This document shows, in pieces, positions 28,684-37,588 of a stretch of DNA of 64,000 bases (its first letter is position 1; each line of letters begins with the position of its first letter). Source of the DNA: Sphingobium arseniciresistens (GTDB lineage Bacteria; Pseudomonadota; Alphaproteobacteria; Sphingomonadales; Sphingomonadaceae). The stretch is from the NCBI GenBank assembly GCA_029167225.1, contig JARFNK010000030.1, forward strand, positions 1-64,000, given 5' to 3'. The position numbers and the translations under genes were made by a program. Below the pieces are notes generated by a model. It worked only from the letters and a program-made list of their open reading frames with translations, ran no database searches and was not told where the DNA came from.

Positions 28684-30336
28684 ATGAAGCAGGAACCAGA
28701 CATGACCGGTAACAACTTTTTCAGCCGCCGCCAGATCGTCGCGACCGCAGCTGCCGCAGCTCCTCTGCTCGGCATGCCTGCTATCCTGCGCGGGGCATCG
28801 CCGGACGCGCCGGTTGCCGATAGCGCGCAGGGCAGGCTTAAAGGGCTGGCGGGCGAAGGGGTCATGATCTTCCGGGGTATCCCCTATGGCGGCTCGGTAT
28901 CCGGTCCTGCTCGCCGTTTTCTGCCACCGCCGCCGCCGGAAAGCTGGACGGGGATACGCGACGCGACCATGTTTGGCGCGCCCTCCATCCAGGCCCCCCG
29001 CGGCAATTTCGGCAATGGCGAGCCCGCCCCGGCGGAGGATTGCCTGTTCCTCAATGTCTGGACACCTGCGCTGGACGGCAGGAAGCGGCCCGTGCTGGTC
29101 TATCAGCATGGCGGCGGCTTCGTCATCGGATCAGGCGCAGCGCCGTGGCAGGATGGCGGCAAGCTGGCGCGCAAGCATGATGTCGTGGTGGTCCAGTCCA
29201 ACCATCGGCTTGGCTTGATGGGCTATCTCTACCTCGGGCAGCTGCTGGGCCCCGAATATGCGGGCAACCAGGGCTTGCAGGATTTGGTGGCGGCACTCGC
29301 CTGGGTCCGCACCAATATCGCGGGCTTCGGCGGCGATCCCGACAATGTGACGATCTTCGGCGAAAGCGGCGGCGGGGGCAAGACTTCGGCGCTCTATACC
29401 ATGCCCTCCGCCGCGCCCTATTTTCACAAGGCGTCGATAGAAAGTCCCATCGGGCCGGGCCGCATGACGCCAGAGGCTGCAACGCAAGTCGCGCGCGTCG
29501 TCATGGAAAGACTGGCGATTACCGACCCGCGCGCGCTCCTGACGGTTCCGGCAAGCGATATCATCAAGGCACAACTGGGCAATGCACCCTTCCGCGCACC
29601 CGGCACGGTAGGACCGCCGCCCGCAGCGGGCGAAAAGCCAGAGATCATGATATGGCCGTTCATCGACGGCACGATTCTGCCGGAAGAGCCATTCACCAAT
29701 GCCGCCCCCGCCATTTCCGCGCAGAAGCCGCTGATCGTGGGCAGCTGCAAGGACGAGGCGGTCTTCTTCCAGCAGGGCGACAAATCGGCCTTTTCGCTGG
29801 ATGAGGCGGAGCTGCGCAGGCGGCTCGCGCCCAAGCTGGGAGATCGCGCGTCGGCCTGGATCGACATATTCCGCAAATCCCGTCCGAATGCGTCGCCATC
29901 GCAGCTTTACATGGCGATCCTGACAGCGAAGCCTTGGCGCGCACTGGCTGTCGAGATCGCCGAGCGAAAGGCACAGCAGGGGACGGCACCGGTTTATTCC
30001 TACATTCTCGATTATCCGTCTCCCGAAAAGGTGCGGGGTACGGATTATGCCCAGGGGTCGCCGCATGCATCGGATATTCCGATGAAGTTCGACACGGCGG
30101 GGCAGTTCGGGCCGAAAGACCCTGCGCGGCTCAAGACGGCGAGCAACATGGGCGAAATGTGGGCGACCTTCGCGCGGACCGGCAGGCCAGGTGCCAAGGG
30201 GCAGCCCAACTGGAAACCCTATTCTGTGGCGCGGCGGGAAACGATGATCATCGATGCGCAATGTCGGCTCGTCAACGATCCCGAGCAGTTGGAGCGGCAG
30301 TTCTTCTCAAAGGAAGCCAATGCCGCACGCGAATGA
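28684..30336 (+). CDS. Type-B carboxylesterase, Tat-exported
   Basis: A 550-residue carboxylesterase hydrolysing esters outside the cytoplasm. The Tat motif SRRQIVATAAAAAP is near the N-terminus. FRGIPYGG, the oxyanion QHGGGF, nucleophile Ser228 in GESGGGGK, an acidic residue in SCKDEAVFF, and the His in GSPHASDIPMKF complete the catalytic set. ATG 28684 or ATG 28702 could be the start. It is more distant from the tandem pair at 4517/6217 than they are from each other. It sits 30 bp before a SnoaL-like gene and upstream of a rhamnosidase, probably one operon for a glycosylated, acylated plant compound. Confidence 0.88.
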   Translation: MKQEPDMTGNNFFSRRQIVATAAAAAPLLGMPAILRGASPDAPVADSAQGRLKGLAGEGVMIFRGIPYGGSVSGPARRFLPPPPPESWTGIRDATMFGAPSIQAPRGNFGNGEPAPAEDCLFLNVWTPALDGRKRPVLVYQHGGGFVIGSGAAPWQDGGKLARKHDVVVVQSNHRLGLMGYLYLGQLLGPEYAGNQGLQDLVAALAWVRTNIAGFGGDPDNVTIFGESGGGGKTSALYTMPSAAPYFHKASIESPIGPGRMTPEAATQVARVVMERLAITDPRALLTVPASDIIKAQLGNAPFRAPGTVGPPPAAGEKPEIMIWPFIDGTILPEEPFTNAAPAISAQKPLIVGSCKDEAVFFQQGDKSAFSLDEAELRRRLAPKLGDRASAWIDIFRKSRPNASPSQLYMAILTAKPWRALAVEIAERKAQQGTAPVYSYILDYPSPEKVRGTDYAQGSPHASDIPMKFDTAGQFGPKDPARLKTASNMGEMWATFARTGRPGAKGQPNWKPYSVARRETMIIDAQCRLVNDPEQLERQFFSKEANAARE

Positions 30337-30366
30337 TTGCATCATGTAAGAGGGGAGGAAATTTTT

Positions 30367-30870
30367 GTGCGCAAAATCGATATCTTGATGCTCTTGGTCG
30401 CAGCGCTGGCCGTTCCAGCGACGGTTCCGGCCGCCGTCGCGCAGGAAGCGGCAACGCCGGCCGCCGATGTCGAGGTGTTGTTCACCAGTTCCGACCCCAG
30501 GCTCAATGCCAACAAGCAGATCGTCTATCACATCTTCAAGGATTTGCTTGAGGCAGGGCATTGGGAGCTGGCCGATCAATACCTGACCGAGGCCTATATC
30601 CAACATAATCCCAATGTTCCCAGCGGCCGCGCCGGCGTTGTGACATTCTTCAAGGGGCTGGGTGTCAAACCCAAGCCGATCCCGTCGAAACTGTCCGCCC
30701 CGGTGGTGCAGGTGGTAGCGGAAGGGGACTATGTCATGGTGTTGTCGGTCTTGAAGCTGGCTGCCCCTTCGGATCCGGCCAAAAGCTACACGACCGGCTG
30801 GGTCGATATGTTCAGGATCAAGGACGGGAAGGCGGACGAGCATTGGGATAGCGCACCGCTGATGCGCTGA
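30367..30870 (+). CDS. Exported SnoaL/NTF2-like protein
   Basis: A 167-residue protein with a signal peptide (ending AAVAQEA) and one SnoaL-like alpha+beta barrel: ANKQIVYHIFKDLLEAGHWELADQYLTEAYIQHNPNVPSGRAG, followed by the beta sheet KLSAPVVQVVAEGDYVMVL and WVDMFRIKDGKADEHWD. The His-Asn-Pro in YIQHNPN is characteristic. GTG 30367 is preferred because GGGGAGGAAA lies just before it; the frame opens at TTG 30337. Such proteins can be isomerases, hydrolases or binding proteins. The role here is unknown, but its position between an esterase and a rhamnosidase suggests it acts on the released aglycone. Confidence 0.8.
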   Translation: MRKIDILMLLVAALAVPATVPAAVAQEAATPAADVEVLFTSSDPRLNANKQIVYHIFKDLLEAGHWELADQYLTEAYIQHNPNVPSGRAGVVTFFKGLGVKPKPIPSKLSAPVVQVVAEGDYVMVLSVLKLAAPSDPAKSYTTGWVDMFRIKDGKADEHWDSAPLMR

Positions 30871-30909
30871 ATGATTGGGTTTTGATTGGTTTTGGCGAGG
30901 GGATAAACG

Positions 30910-33309
30910 ATGTTTCTGGATCGGCGCATGCTTGTCGGGGCCGTTATGGCGCTGTCGATGATGGTGTCGGGTGCGCAGGTTTCGGCGCAACCCAACTGGA
31001 CACAGAGCTGGCGCGCCCAATGGATTGCCGATCCCGACGCCGGGCCGCAGGAAGCGGGCGTGTTTCATTTTCGCCGGGATTTCGACCTTGCCGATCGGCC
31101 CCAGCATTTCCCGGTCCGGGTGTCAGCGGACAACCGCTACCGCCTGTTCGTCAACGGGGTCGAGGTCTCAAGTGGCCCGGCGCGCGGCGACTTGCTGAAC
31201 TGGCGTTATGAGACCGTCGACATCGCGCCGCAGCTGCGTGCGGGGCGGAACGTCCTGACTGCGACGGTCTGGAATTTCGGAGCGCTTCGACCCAGCGCCC
31301 AGTTCAGCATCCGCACGGCCTTTTTGCTGCAAGGAGAAACAGAGCGAGAGGCAGTGGTCGATACCGGTCCTGCCTGGCAGGTTCTGCGCGACCGGGCCTA
31401 TAGCTTCTCGCCCATATCGAGGGAAGATTCCGGTGGCTATTATGTCGCCGGCCCCGGAGAGACGATGGACGCCGCGCTTTATCCCTGGGGCTGGAACGGC
31501 GCAGATGGCGACGCTTTGCCCTGGCATTCCGCAAAGCCTTTGGGCGGGGCGTTTGACAAGGGAGTGCCCCCCTTCGGCATGGCTGAAGCCTGGCAGCTGG
31601 TGCCGCGGTCGATACCCCCCATGGAGGAGCGGCCAGTACGCTTTTCCGGGCTGCGCAGGGCAGAGGGCACGAAGCCCAATGATGCGTTTTTGAAGGGGAC
31701 GGGTGCGCTGCTGATCCCGGCGCGCGCGCATGTAAAATTGCTGGTTGATCAGGGACGTCTCACGATGGGCCATCCGGTGCTCAAGGCAAGCGGAGGCAAG
31801 GGGGCAACGGCCATGCTGACCTATGCCGAAGCCCTGTTCGACGCGAAAGGCGAAAAGGGCAACCGGAACGACATCGCGGGCAAGAGTATCAGGGGGTTGC
31901 GCGACCATATCCTTTTCGATGGCAGTGCCGATCGCGAGTTCCGACCGCTCTGGCTGCGCGCCTTTCGCTATGTCGAGCTCGATATCCAGACCGGCGATGA
32001 ACCGCTGCGCATCCAGGATTTCCACAGCATCTTCACCGCCTATCCCTTCACGGAAAAGGCGTCTTTCTCAAGCGACGTGCCATGGCTCAAGGATGTCTGG
32101 GATCTCGATTGGAACGCGCTGCGGCTCAGCGCTTTCGAAACCTTCTGGGACACGCCCTATTACGAGCAACTGCAATATGTCGGCGACACCCGCATCGAAT
32201 CCCTGCTGTCGGTCTATCTGACCGGAGACGACCGGCTGATGCGCAACGCCATCGAGCAGATTGCGGCCGCGCATACGCCAGAAGGGCTCACCCTGAGCAG
32301 CTATCCCAGTTGGCGACCCCAACGCATTCCGTCCTTTTCATTGTGGTGGGTGGCAATGCTGCACGACCATTGGATGTTGCGCGGGGATGCTGATTTCCTG
32401 AGGAATTTCCTGCCCGCGATGCGCAGCGTCATCGGATGGCATGAGCAGTATATCGACAAAAGCGGGATGCTGGGGCCAATGCCGTGGTGGAACTTCCTCG
32501 ACTGGGCCACGGGCTATGAGCAAGGGGTGCCTCCAGGCGCAACGAACGGCCACGCAACGGCCTTCACACTCCAGTTCGCAATCGTGCTGCGGCAGGCGGC
32601 GGATCTTGAGAACGCGCTTGGGCGGGGCACCGAAGCTGCCCATTACCAGACCCTCGCTGATCGTCTGGTTGCGGCGGCGCGCGAGCGCGCGTGGGATCCC
32701 CAACGTGGCCTCTATGCCGACGCACCCGGGCAGGCCGTTTTCAGCCAGCAGACAAACACGCTTGCGTTGCTCGCCGACGCTGTGCCGGTCGATCAGCGCA
32801 AGGCCGTGATGGCGCGTATCCTTTCCGATAGGTCACTCGTTCAGGCCAGTTTCTATTTTCGCTTTTATGTCGATGAAGCCCTGCTCCAATCCGGCCTTGC
32901 CGATCGCTATATCGAAGGGCTGGAGCCTTGGCGGGTGATGATCCGCAACGGGATGACGTCCACGGCGGAAACGCCCGAGCCGACACGATCGGACTCGCAT
33001 GCATGGAGCGCCTATCCCAGCTATCATCTGCTGGCCACCGTACTGGGCATTCGCCCCGCCTCGCCAGGCTTCAAGACGATATTGATCGAGCCGGCCCTGG
33101 GATCGATGCGCCATGTCGAGGGCAGCATGCCCTTGCCCTCGGGGGACATGCACATCGGGCTGCGCAAGAAAGGCAATGGCGTTACCGGCCAGATCGATCT
33201 GCCGCCGGGGGTTGGCGGTGAATTGCGGTGGGGTGAACATTCCGTCGCGCTGACGAACGGCGCCAACCGGATCTTGTGCGATGACAGCTGCCGTGTCGTG
33301 ACGCCCTAG
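30910..33309 (+). CDS. GH78 alpha-L-rhamnosidase
   Basis: A 799-residue secreted GH78-type enzyme releasing L-rhamnose from plant glycosides. A signal peptide (ending VSAQ) is followed by jelly-roll domains (WIADPDAG, FRRDFDL, YRLFVNGVEV, LRAGRNVLTATVWNFG). The (alpha/alpha)6 catalytic barrel contains DTPYYEQLQYVGDTRIE, matching the family's D-P-x-x-E-x-x-x-x-x-G-D signature, with Asp414 and Glu419 as probable catalytic residues. A C-terminal beta domain contains LGIRPASPGFKTILIEP. With the GH3 enzyme it would attack rutinosides or similar. It starts 39 bp after the SnoaL-like gene. Confidence 0.88.
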   Translation: MFLDRRMLVGAVMALSMMVSGAQVSAQPNWTQSWRAQWIADPDAGPQEAGVFHFRRDFDLADRPQHFPVRVSADNRYRLFVNGVEVSSGPARGDLLNWRYETVDIAPQLRAGRNVLTATVWNFGALRPSAQFSIRTAFLLQGETEREAVVDTGPAWQVLRDRAYSFSPISREDSGGYYVAGPGETMDAALYPWGWNGADGDALPWHSAKPLGGAFDKGVPPFGMAEAWQLVPRSIPPMEERPVRFSGLRRAEGTKPNDAFLKGTGALLIPARAHVKLLVDQGRLTMGHPVLKASGGKGATAMLTYAEALFDAKGEKGNRNDIAGKSIRGLRDHILFDGSADREFRPLWLRAFRYVELDIQTGDEPLRIQDFHSIFTAYPFTEKASFSSDVPWLKDVWDLDWNALRLSAFETFWDTPYYEQLQYVGDTRIESLLSVYLTGDDRLMRNAIEQIAAAHTPEGLTLSSYPSWRPQRIPSFSLWWVAMLHDHWMLRGDADFLRNFLPAMRSVIGWHEQYIDKSGMLGPMPWWNFLDWATGYEQGVPPGATNGHATAFTLQFAIVLRQAADLENALGRGTEAAHYQTLADRLVAAARERAWDPQRGLYADAPGQAVFSQQTNTLALLADAVPVDQRKAVMARILSDRSLVQASFYFRFYVDEALLQSGLADRYIEGLEPWRVMIRNGMTSTAETPEPTRSDSHAWSAYPSYHLLATVLGIRPASPGFKTILIEPALGSMRHVEGSMPLPSGDMHIGLRKKGNGVTGQIDLPPGVGGELRWGEHSVALTNGANRILCDDSCRVVTP

Positions 33310-33665
33310 GGCCGAATGTCGATCGGCGTTAGCCCCTGACGTGAGTCAGCACAGCACCGACGAGCCTTCCCCTCAGTCCGACATCTAGAACAGACACCAC
33401 CGGCGAGAGACCAGCAAATCTTGGCTGATCCCTCGCCGGTGTTTTTGGGTCAGCCAGAGCCATTCGTCAGAAAAATGATGTCTTGTCAGTAAGTTGATCT
33501 CCGAAGCCTTGGGGCGTGTCGACCGAGTTTTGCGCGTGCATCCGTGTTGACGATTGTCGTGCAAACTATTATACCACATAACTATAAGAGCAGCTGTCGG
33601 GAAAGGTCGTGGCGGACAGGAGCCATGCCTTCAGCCGGGGCAACAACATTAAAGGGAGGATAGAC
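33310..33665. other. Intergenic region: terminator and promoter for the TonB receptor
   Basis: About 356 bp with no gene. It holds the terminator at 33398-33446 and an AT-rich stretch (33560-33590) likely to be the promoter of the receptor. AGGGAGG just before 33666 is the ribosome binding site. Confidence 0.5.
33398..33446 (+). terminator. Rho-independent terminator after GH78
   Basis: The stem CACCGGCGAG (33398-33407) pairs with CTCGCCGGTG (33432-33441), followed directly by TTTTT. This is the most canonical intrinsic terminator in the window. Confidence 0.8.
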
Positions 33666-35867
33666 ATGAAACGATCGTATCTGATGTCGACTGCGCTGTT
33701 CCAGGCTGCGCTCGCGCTCGGTTCAACAGGCGCTTACGCGCAAACCACGACCGGCCCGACGGAGCAGCAGGCGAATGATGGTCTCTCCGATATCATCGTC
33801 ACTGCGCAGCGGCGCACGGAAAATCTCCAGGATGTGCCGATTGCCGCGACATCGCTGTCGGCTGATGCGCTAACACAGAAAGGTGTCACGCGGCTGTCCG
33901 ACCTGCAATTCGCAGCGCCATCACTGAGCGTTTCCGAAGGCGGTCTCGTACAATCGGTCAATATTCGCGGCATCGGCATTGCATCGGGCTCTCCTTCGGT
34001 CGCCAATGGTGTAGCAACCTATGTGAACGGCATCTTCCAGCCGCCAATCGTCCAGACCAACAGCTTCTTCGACATCGCCAGCGTCGAAGTTCTTCGTGGA
34101 CCACAGGGCACGCTGGTCGGTTCGAATTCGACTGGCGGCGCCATCTTCATCAACTCGCAAAACCCCACTTTTGATGCCGTGAATGGCTATGTCGGTGCGA
34201 CCTACGGCAATTATGATGCTGTCGAAGCGCAGGGGGCGCTCAATCTTCCGGTTACGGGTGATCTCGCCGTGCGCGCGGCGGGGCAGTTCCGTCGACGCGA
34301 CAGTTTTTACCATGACGTAGGCGTGTTCCACAATGACGCCGGCCGCCTCAACGAAAAGGCTGGACGATTCAGCGTGTTGTGGAAGCCCGGCCAGTTTCAG
34401 GCCTTGCTCAAGACCGAGTTGATCGACCTCAATACGGGTGGTTTTGCCTATCGTCCAATCCCGGGAACATTTGCCGCGGCTGGTCGGGTCGGTGATATCA
34501 GGACATTGAGCTACAATACGCCGACAGCTCAACATGAAAAAGGATTCATAACGAGCGCGGAACTGAAATATGAGTTGGATAACGGTATCGTCATCCGCTC
34601 GATCACCGGATATCAGAATAAGTCCTCGGACTTGCTGATCGATAACGATGCGACGTCGCTCACTATTCCAAATGCCGATATCAATACCGACCAATTCGTC
34701 CGGGAACGGCAGACGAGCCAGGAAATCAACATCATCTCGCCCACCAACGGCGCGCTGGACTGGATTCTTGGGGGCTATTATCAGCGGAACCGCATCAATG
34801 TTCGGCTACACCAACTCAACAGCGGTTTCCCTCTGGATGTAATGCAGAACCAGACGAAGGTCACAACCGGCCTGTTTGCGCAAGTCAACTACCAGTTGAC
34901 CGATCAGTTCGAAGTGCAATTGGGCGGACGTTATTCGCATTTCAAGTCATCGGGCGACGGTGCGGTCGCCATTGGTGCGGGCATCCCTGGTTTTCCTGCC
35001 GACGGATTGACGGTAGCGGATCTTCAGGGCAGCAGCCGCGACGGAAAAGTGACCGGAAAACTTGCGCTGAACTGGAAAGTGGATCGGGACAACCTCCTCT
35101 ATGCTTTCGCAGCCCGCGGCTATAAGTCGGGAGGATATAATTCGGCTGTATCGACCTTCCGTCCGGAGACGGTCTGGAACTATGAGATCGGCTGGAAATC
35201 GACGATGGCCGACGGCCATATTCGCACGCAAATTGATGCGTTCTACAATGATTATAAGGATTTCCAGTTCGGTCTTGTCGACTTCGCATCGGGCCAGGCT
35301 AATGTGTCGAACTTGCCAAGCGCCACGATCAAGGGCATTGAAGCGCAGATCCAGGCGAAATTCGGTGGCTTTTCGGCCGACGGTGCCGTCTCCTATGTCG
35401 ACAGTCATCTTGCCGGCTTTACCGCGATCAACGCATCCAGATTGCCCCCCGGACAGCTTGGTGTTCAATGCGCGCCGGGTGCGCCCTCCAACCCGCCAAC
35501 CTGTTTTGATTACACGCCTTTCATCGGAACCGCGGGGGGAGGCGACAATCTGTTGTCGCCGCGTTGGACCTATAATCTTGGGGCGCAATATGAATTTTCG
35601 CTCGGTGATGAGATAAGTCTGACGCCGCGTCTCAACTATGCTTATGTTGGCCGTCAGTTCACCAACCTGTTTTATTCCCCGGTTACTGACCGGATCGCCG
35701 AACGGGGACTGTTATCCGCGCTGTTGACGCTGCGTTATCGTCAATGGGAAGTGGAAGGCTATGGCCGCAATCTGACAAACAAGAAATATGTTCTGGGCCA
35801 GAACGGCACGAATGAATTCTATGGCGCTCCCCGCGAATATGGGGTGCGTGTTTCGATGCAGTTCTGA
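33666..35867 (+). CDS. TonB-dependent outer-membrane receptor
   Basis: A 733-residue receptor. A signal peptide (MKRSYLM... ending TGAYAQ) is followed by a TonB box/plug start DIIVTAQRRTENLQDVPIAATS, the plug motif VEVLRGPQGTLVGSNSTGGAI, and a barrel with AARGYKSGGYNSA and a C-terminal Phe (VRVSMQF), the normal outer-membrane sorting signal. ATG 33666 has AGGGAGG and precedes the signal peptide; the upstream extension to 33609 is not used. It follows the rhamnosidase after a terminator, so it is separately expressed but probably imports the same glycosides or their aglycones. No STN domain is present. Confidence 0.92.
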   Translation: MKRSYLMSTALFQAALALGSTGAYAQTTTGPTEQQANDGLSDIIVTAQRRTENLQDVPIAATSLSADALTQKGVTRLSDLQFAAPSLSVSEGGLVQSVNIRGIGIASGSPSVANGVATYVNGIFQPPIVQTNSFFDIASVEVLRGPQGTLVGSNSTGGAIFINSQNPTFDAVNGYVGATYGNYDAVEAQGALNLPVTGDLAVRAAGQFRRRDSFYHDVGVFHNDAGRLNEKAGRFSVLWKPGQFQALLKTELIDLNTGGFAYRPIPGTFAAAGRVGDIRTLSYNTPTAQHEKGFITSAELKYELDNGIVIRSITGYQNKSSDLLIDNDATSLTIPNADINTDQFVRERQTSQEINIISPTNGALDWILGGYYQRNRINVRLHQLNSGFPLDVMQNQTKVTTGLFAQVNYQLTDQFEVQLGGRYSHFKSSGDGAVAIGAGIPGFPADGLTVADLQGSSRDGKVTGKLALNWKVDRDNLLYAFAARGYKSGGYNSAVSTFRPETVWNYEIGWKSTMADGHIRTQIDAFYNDYKDFQFGLVDFASGQANVSNLPSATIKGIEAQIQAKFGGFSADGAVSYVDSHLAGFTAINASRLPPGQLGVQCAPGAPSNPPTCFDYTPFIGTAGGGDNLLSPRWTYNLGAQYEFSLGDEISLTPRLNYAYVGRQFTNLFYSPVTDRIAERGLLSALLTLRYRQWEVEGYGRNLTNKKYVLGQNGTNEFYGAPREYGVRVSMQF

Positions 35868-35897
35868 CGGCCAGATATATCGACCATCCTTATGGGA

Positions 35898-35939
35898 GGC
35901 AGGACACGGGTGCCTTAGCATTGGGCGCCGTGTCCTGCC
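35898..35939 (+). terminator. Hairpin terminator after the TonB receptor
   Basis: GGCAGGACACGG (35898-35909) pairs with CCGTGTCCTGCC (35928-35939), a perfect 12-bp stem with an 18-nt loop about 30 bp after the stop codon. No long T-run follows. Confidence 0.55.
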
Positions 35940-36097
35940 ATCACACCCTGGCGGCCAGAACCTTAGCGACATCCACCACGCCGGAACTGTCCTGTCGCTC
36001 AGCTCGTCACGGGCGAGAAACCTTTCAAGCTACTGCTCGTTTGCCATGCATACGAACTGCAGCCCCGGCATGAGACCGCCGATTGAGAGAGGTGCTG

Positions 36098-37588
36098 ATG
36101 ACGGCAACAACGACGGATAAGGCGATGTTCGGCATGCCTGGGCTGGATGATATCACCCATGGCGGATTGAGCCGCGGGCGCCTGTTCCTTTTGGAAGGCA
36201 GCCCTGGCACGGGCAAGACGACGATAGCCGGCCAGTTTCTGATTGCGGGGGCCGCAGCGGGCGAACGGTGCCTTTATATCACCCTGTCTGAAACCGAAGA
36301 TGAATTGAGAATCGGCGCGGCGTCCCATGGGTGGGATCTTGACGGCGTCGATATCTTCGAGCTTTTGCCGCCTGAAGAACTCCTCGACGATCGGCAGCAG
36401 CAAAGCCTGCTCTATTCGTCGGACCTGGAACTGGGGGAGACGACCCGTGGGATGTTCGATGCGTTCGAAAGGGTAAGGCCTCAAAGGGTCGTCGTCGACA
36501 GCCTTTCGGAAATCATGCTGCTCGCGCAAAGCTCCTTGCGCTACCGTCGGCAGATATTGGCATTGAAGCATTATTTCGCGCGACATGGCTCTACGGTTCT
36601 CATGCTCGACGACCTGACGGCGGAGCAGAATGACAAGACCATGCACAGCATCGCGCATGGCGTCATCCACCTGGAAGAACTGGCGCCGGACTACGGCTCG
36701 GAACGCCGGCGCCTGCGCGTCCTGAAATATCGGGGGCAAAAATATCGCGGCGGCTATCACGACTTCGTCATTGACGCCGGCGGGGCAAAGATCTTTCCCC
36801 GGCTCGTATCGGCAGAGCATCGTACCGTGTTTGATCGGATCCCGGTCACGACAGACCTGCCCGAACTGAATGCGCTTCTCGGGGGCGGGATAGAACGCGG
36901 ATCGAGCGTGCTGGTGCTTGGTCCAGCGGGCACCGGCAAGTCGCTGCTTACCCTGACTTTCGTGGCTACGGCGGTGGCGCGGGGGGAACGGGCGGCGATG
37001 TTCGTTTTCGACGAGGAACTCGGGCTCCTGTTCAACAGGGCGCTGGCGCTTGGGATCGACCTTCAGGCCATGATCGACGGAGGCAACCTGGCGATCGAAC
37101 AGGTCGACGCGGCGGAACTGAGCCCGGGTGAATTTTCCCAGAGGGTTCGGCGCTCTGTGGAAAGCTACAATGCCAAGACCGTCGTGATCGATAGCGTCAA
37201 CGGCTATCAAGCTGCCATGCCGCAGGAGCAGGCCCTGATCCTGCACATGCATGAATTGCTCCAATATTTGAATCGCCAAGGGACAACAACCTTTCTGACA
37301 GTGGCGCAGCATGGCCTGGTCGGCGACATGAAGACACCCGTAGACGTCACCTATCTTGCCGATACCGTCATCCTGCTGCGATATTTTGAAGCGCGCGGAG
37401 AAGTGCGGCGCGCGATCTCGGTGATCAAGAAACGGACGGGCGCTCACGAAAATACGATCCGTGAATATGCCATCGGCAATGATGGGATAACGCTCGGCGC
37501 GCCGTTAACCAGCTTCCATGGCGTCTTGCGAGGCGTCCCGATGCTGATGAACGAAAATGCTGCTCCTTTGCTAGGCCCGGAGGCTTGA
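36098..37588 (+). CDS. KaiC-like double-domain ATPase
   Basis: A 496-residue RecA/KaiC-superfamily ATPase with two tandem domains. The first Walker A is GSPGTGKTT (34-42) with a Walker B near VVVDSLSE. The second Walker A is GPAGTGKSL (275-283) with TVVIDSVNGYQ. KaiA and KaiB are absent. In non-cyanobacterial proteins of this type the ATPase is paired with a histidine kinase and linked to stress or light responses. Here the next gene is exactly that, with its TTG start overlapping this stop. ATG 36098 with AGAGAGG is chosen over TTG 36083. It is likely a signalling partner, not a clock. Its phosphorylation sites were not assigned. Confidence 0.88.
   Translation: MTATTTDKAMFGMPGLDDITHGGLSRGRLFLLEGSPGTGKTTIAGQFLIAGAAAGERCLYITLSETEDELRIGAASHGWDLDGVDIFELLPPEELLDDRQQQSLLYSSDLELGETTRGMFDAFERVRPQRVVVDSLSEIMLLAQSSLRYRRQILALKHYFARHGSTVLMLDDLTAEQNDKTMHSIAHGVIHLEELAPDYGSERRRLRVLKYRGQKYRGGYHDFVIDAGGAKIFPRLVSAEHRTVFDRIPVTTDLPELNALLGGGIERGSSVLVLGPAGTGKSLLTLTFVATAVARGERAAMFVFDEELGLLFNRALALGIDLQAMIDGGNLAIEQVDAAELSPGEFSQRVRRSVESYNAKTVVIDSVNGYQAAMPQEQALILHMHELLQYLNRQGTTTFLTVAQHGLVGDMKTPVDVTYLADTVILLRYFEARGEVRRAISVIKKRTGAHENTIREYAIGNDGITLGAPLTSFHGVLRGVPMLMNENAAPLLGPEA

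Noticed and set aside
35999..37447. 482-codon minus-strand open frame
   Set aside because: Antisense to the KaiC-like ATPase, which has two Walker motifs.
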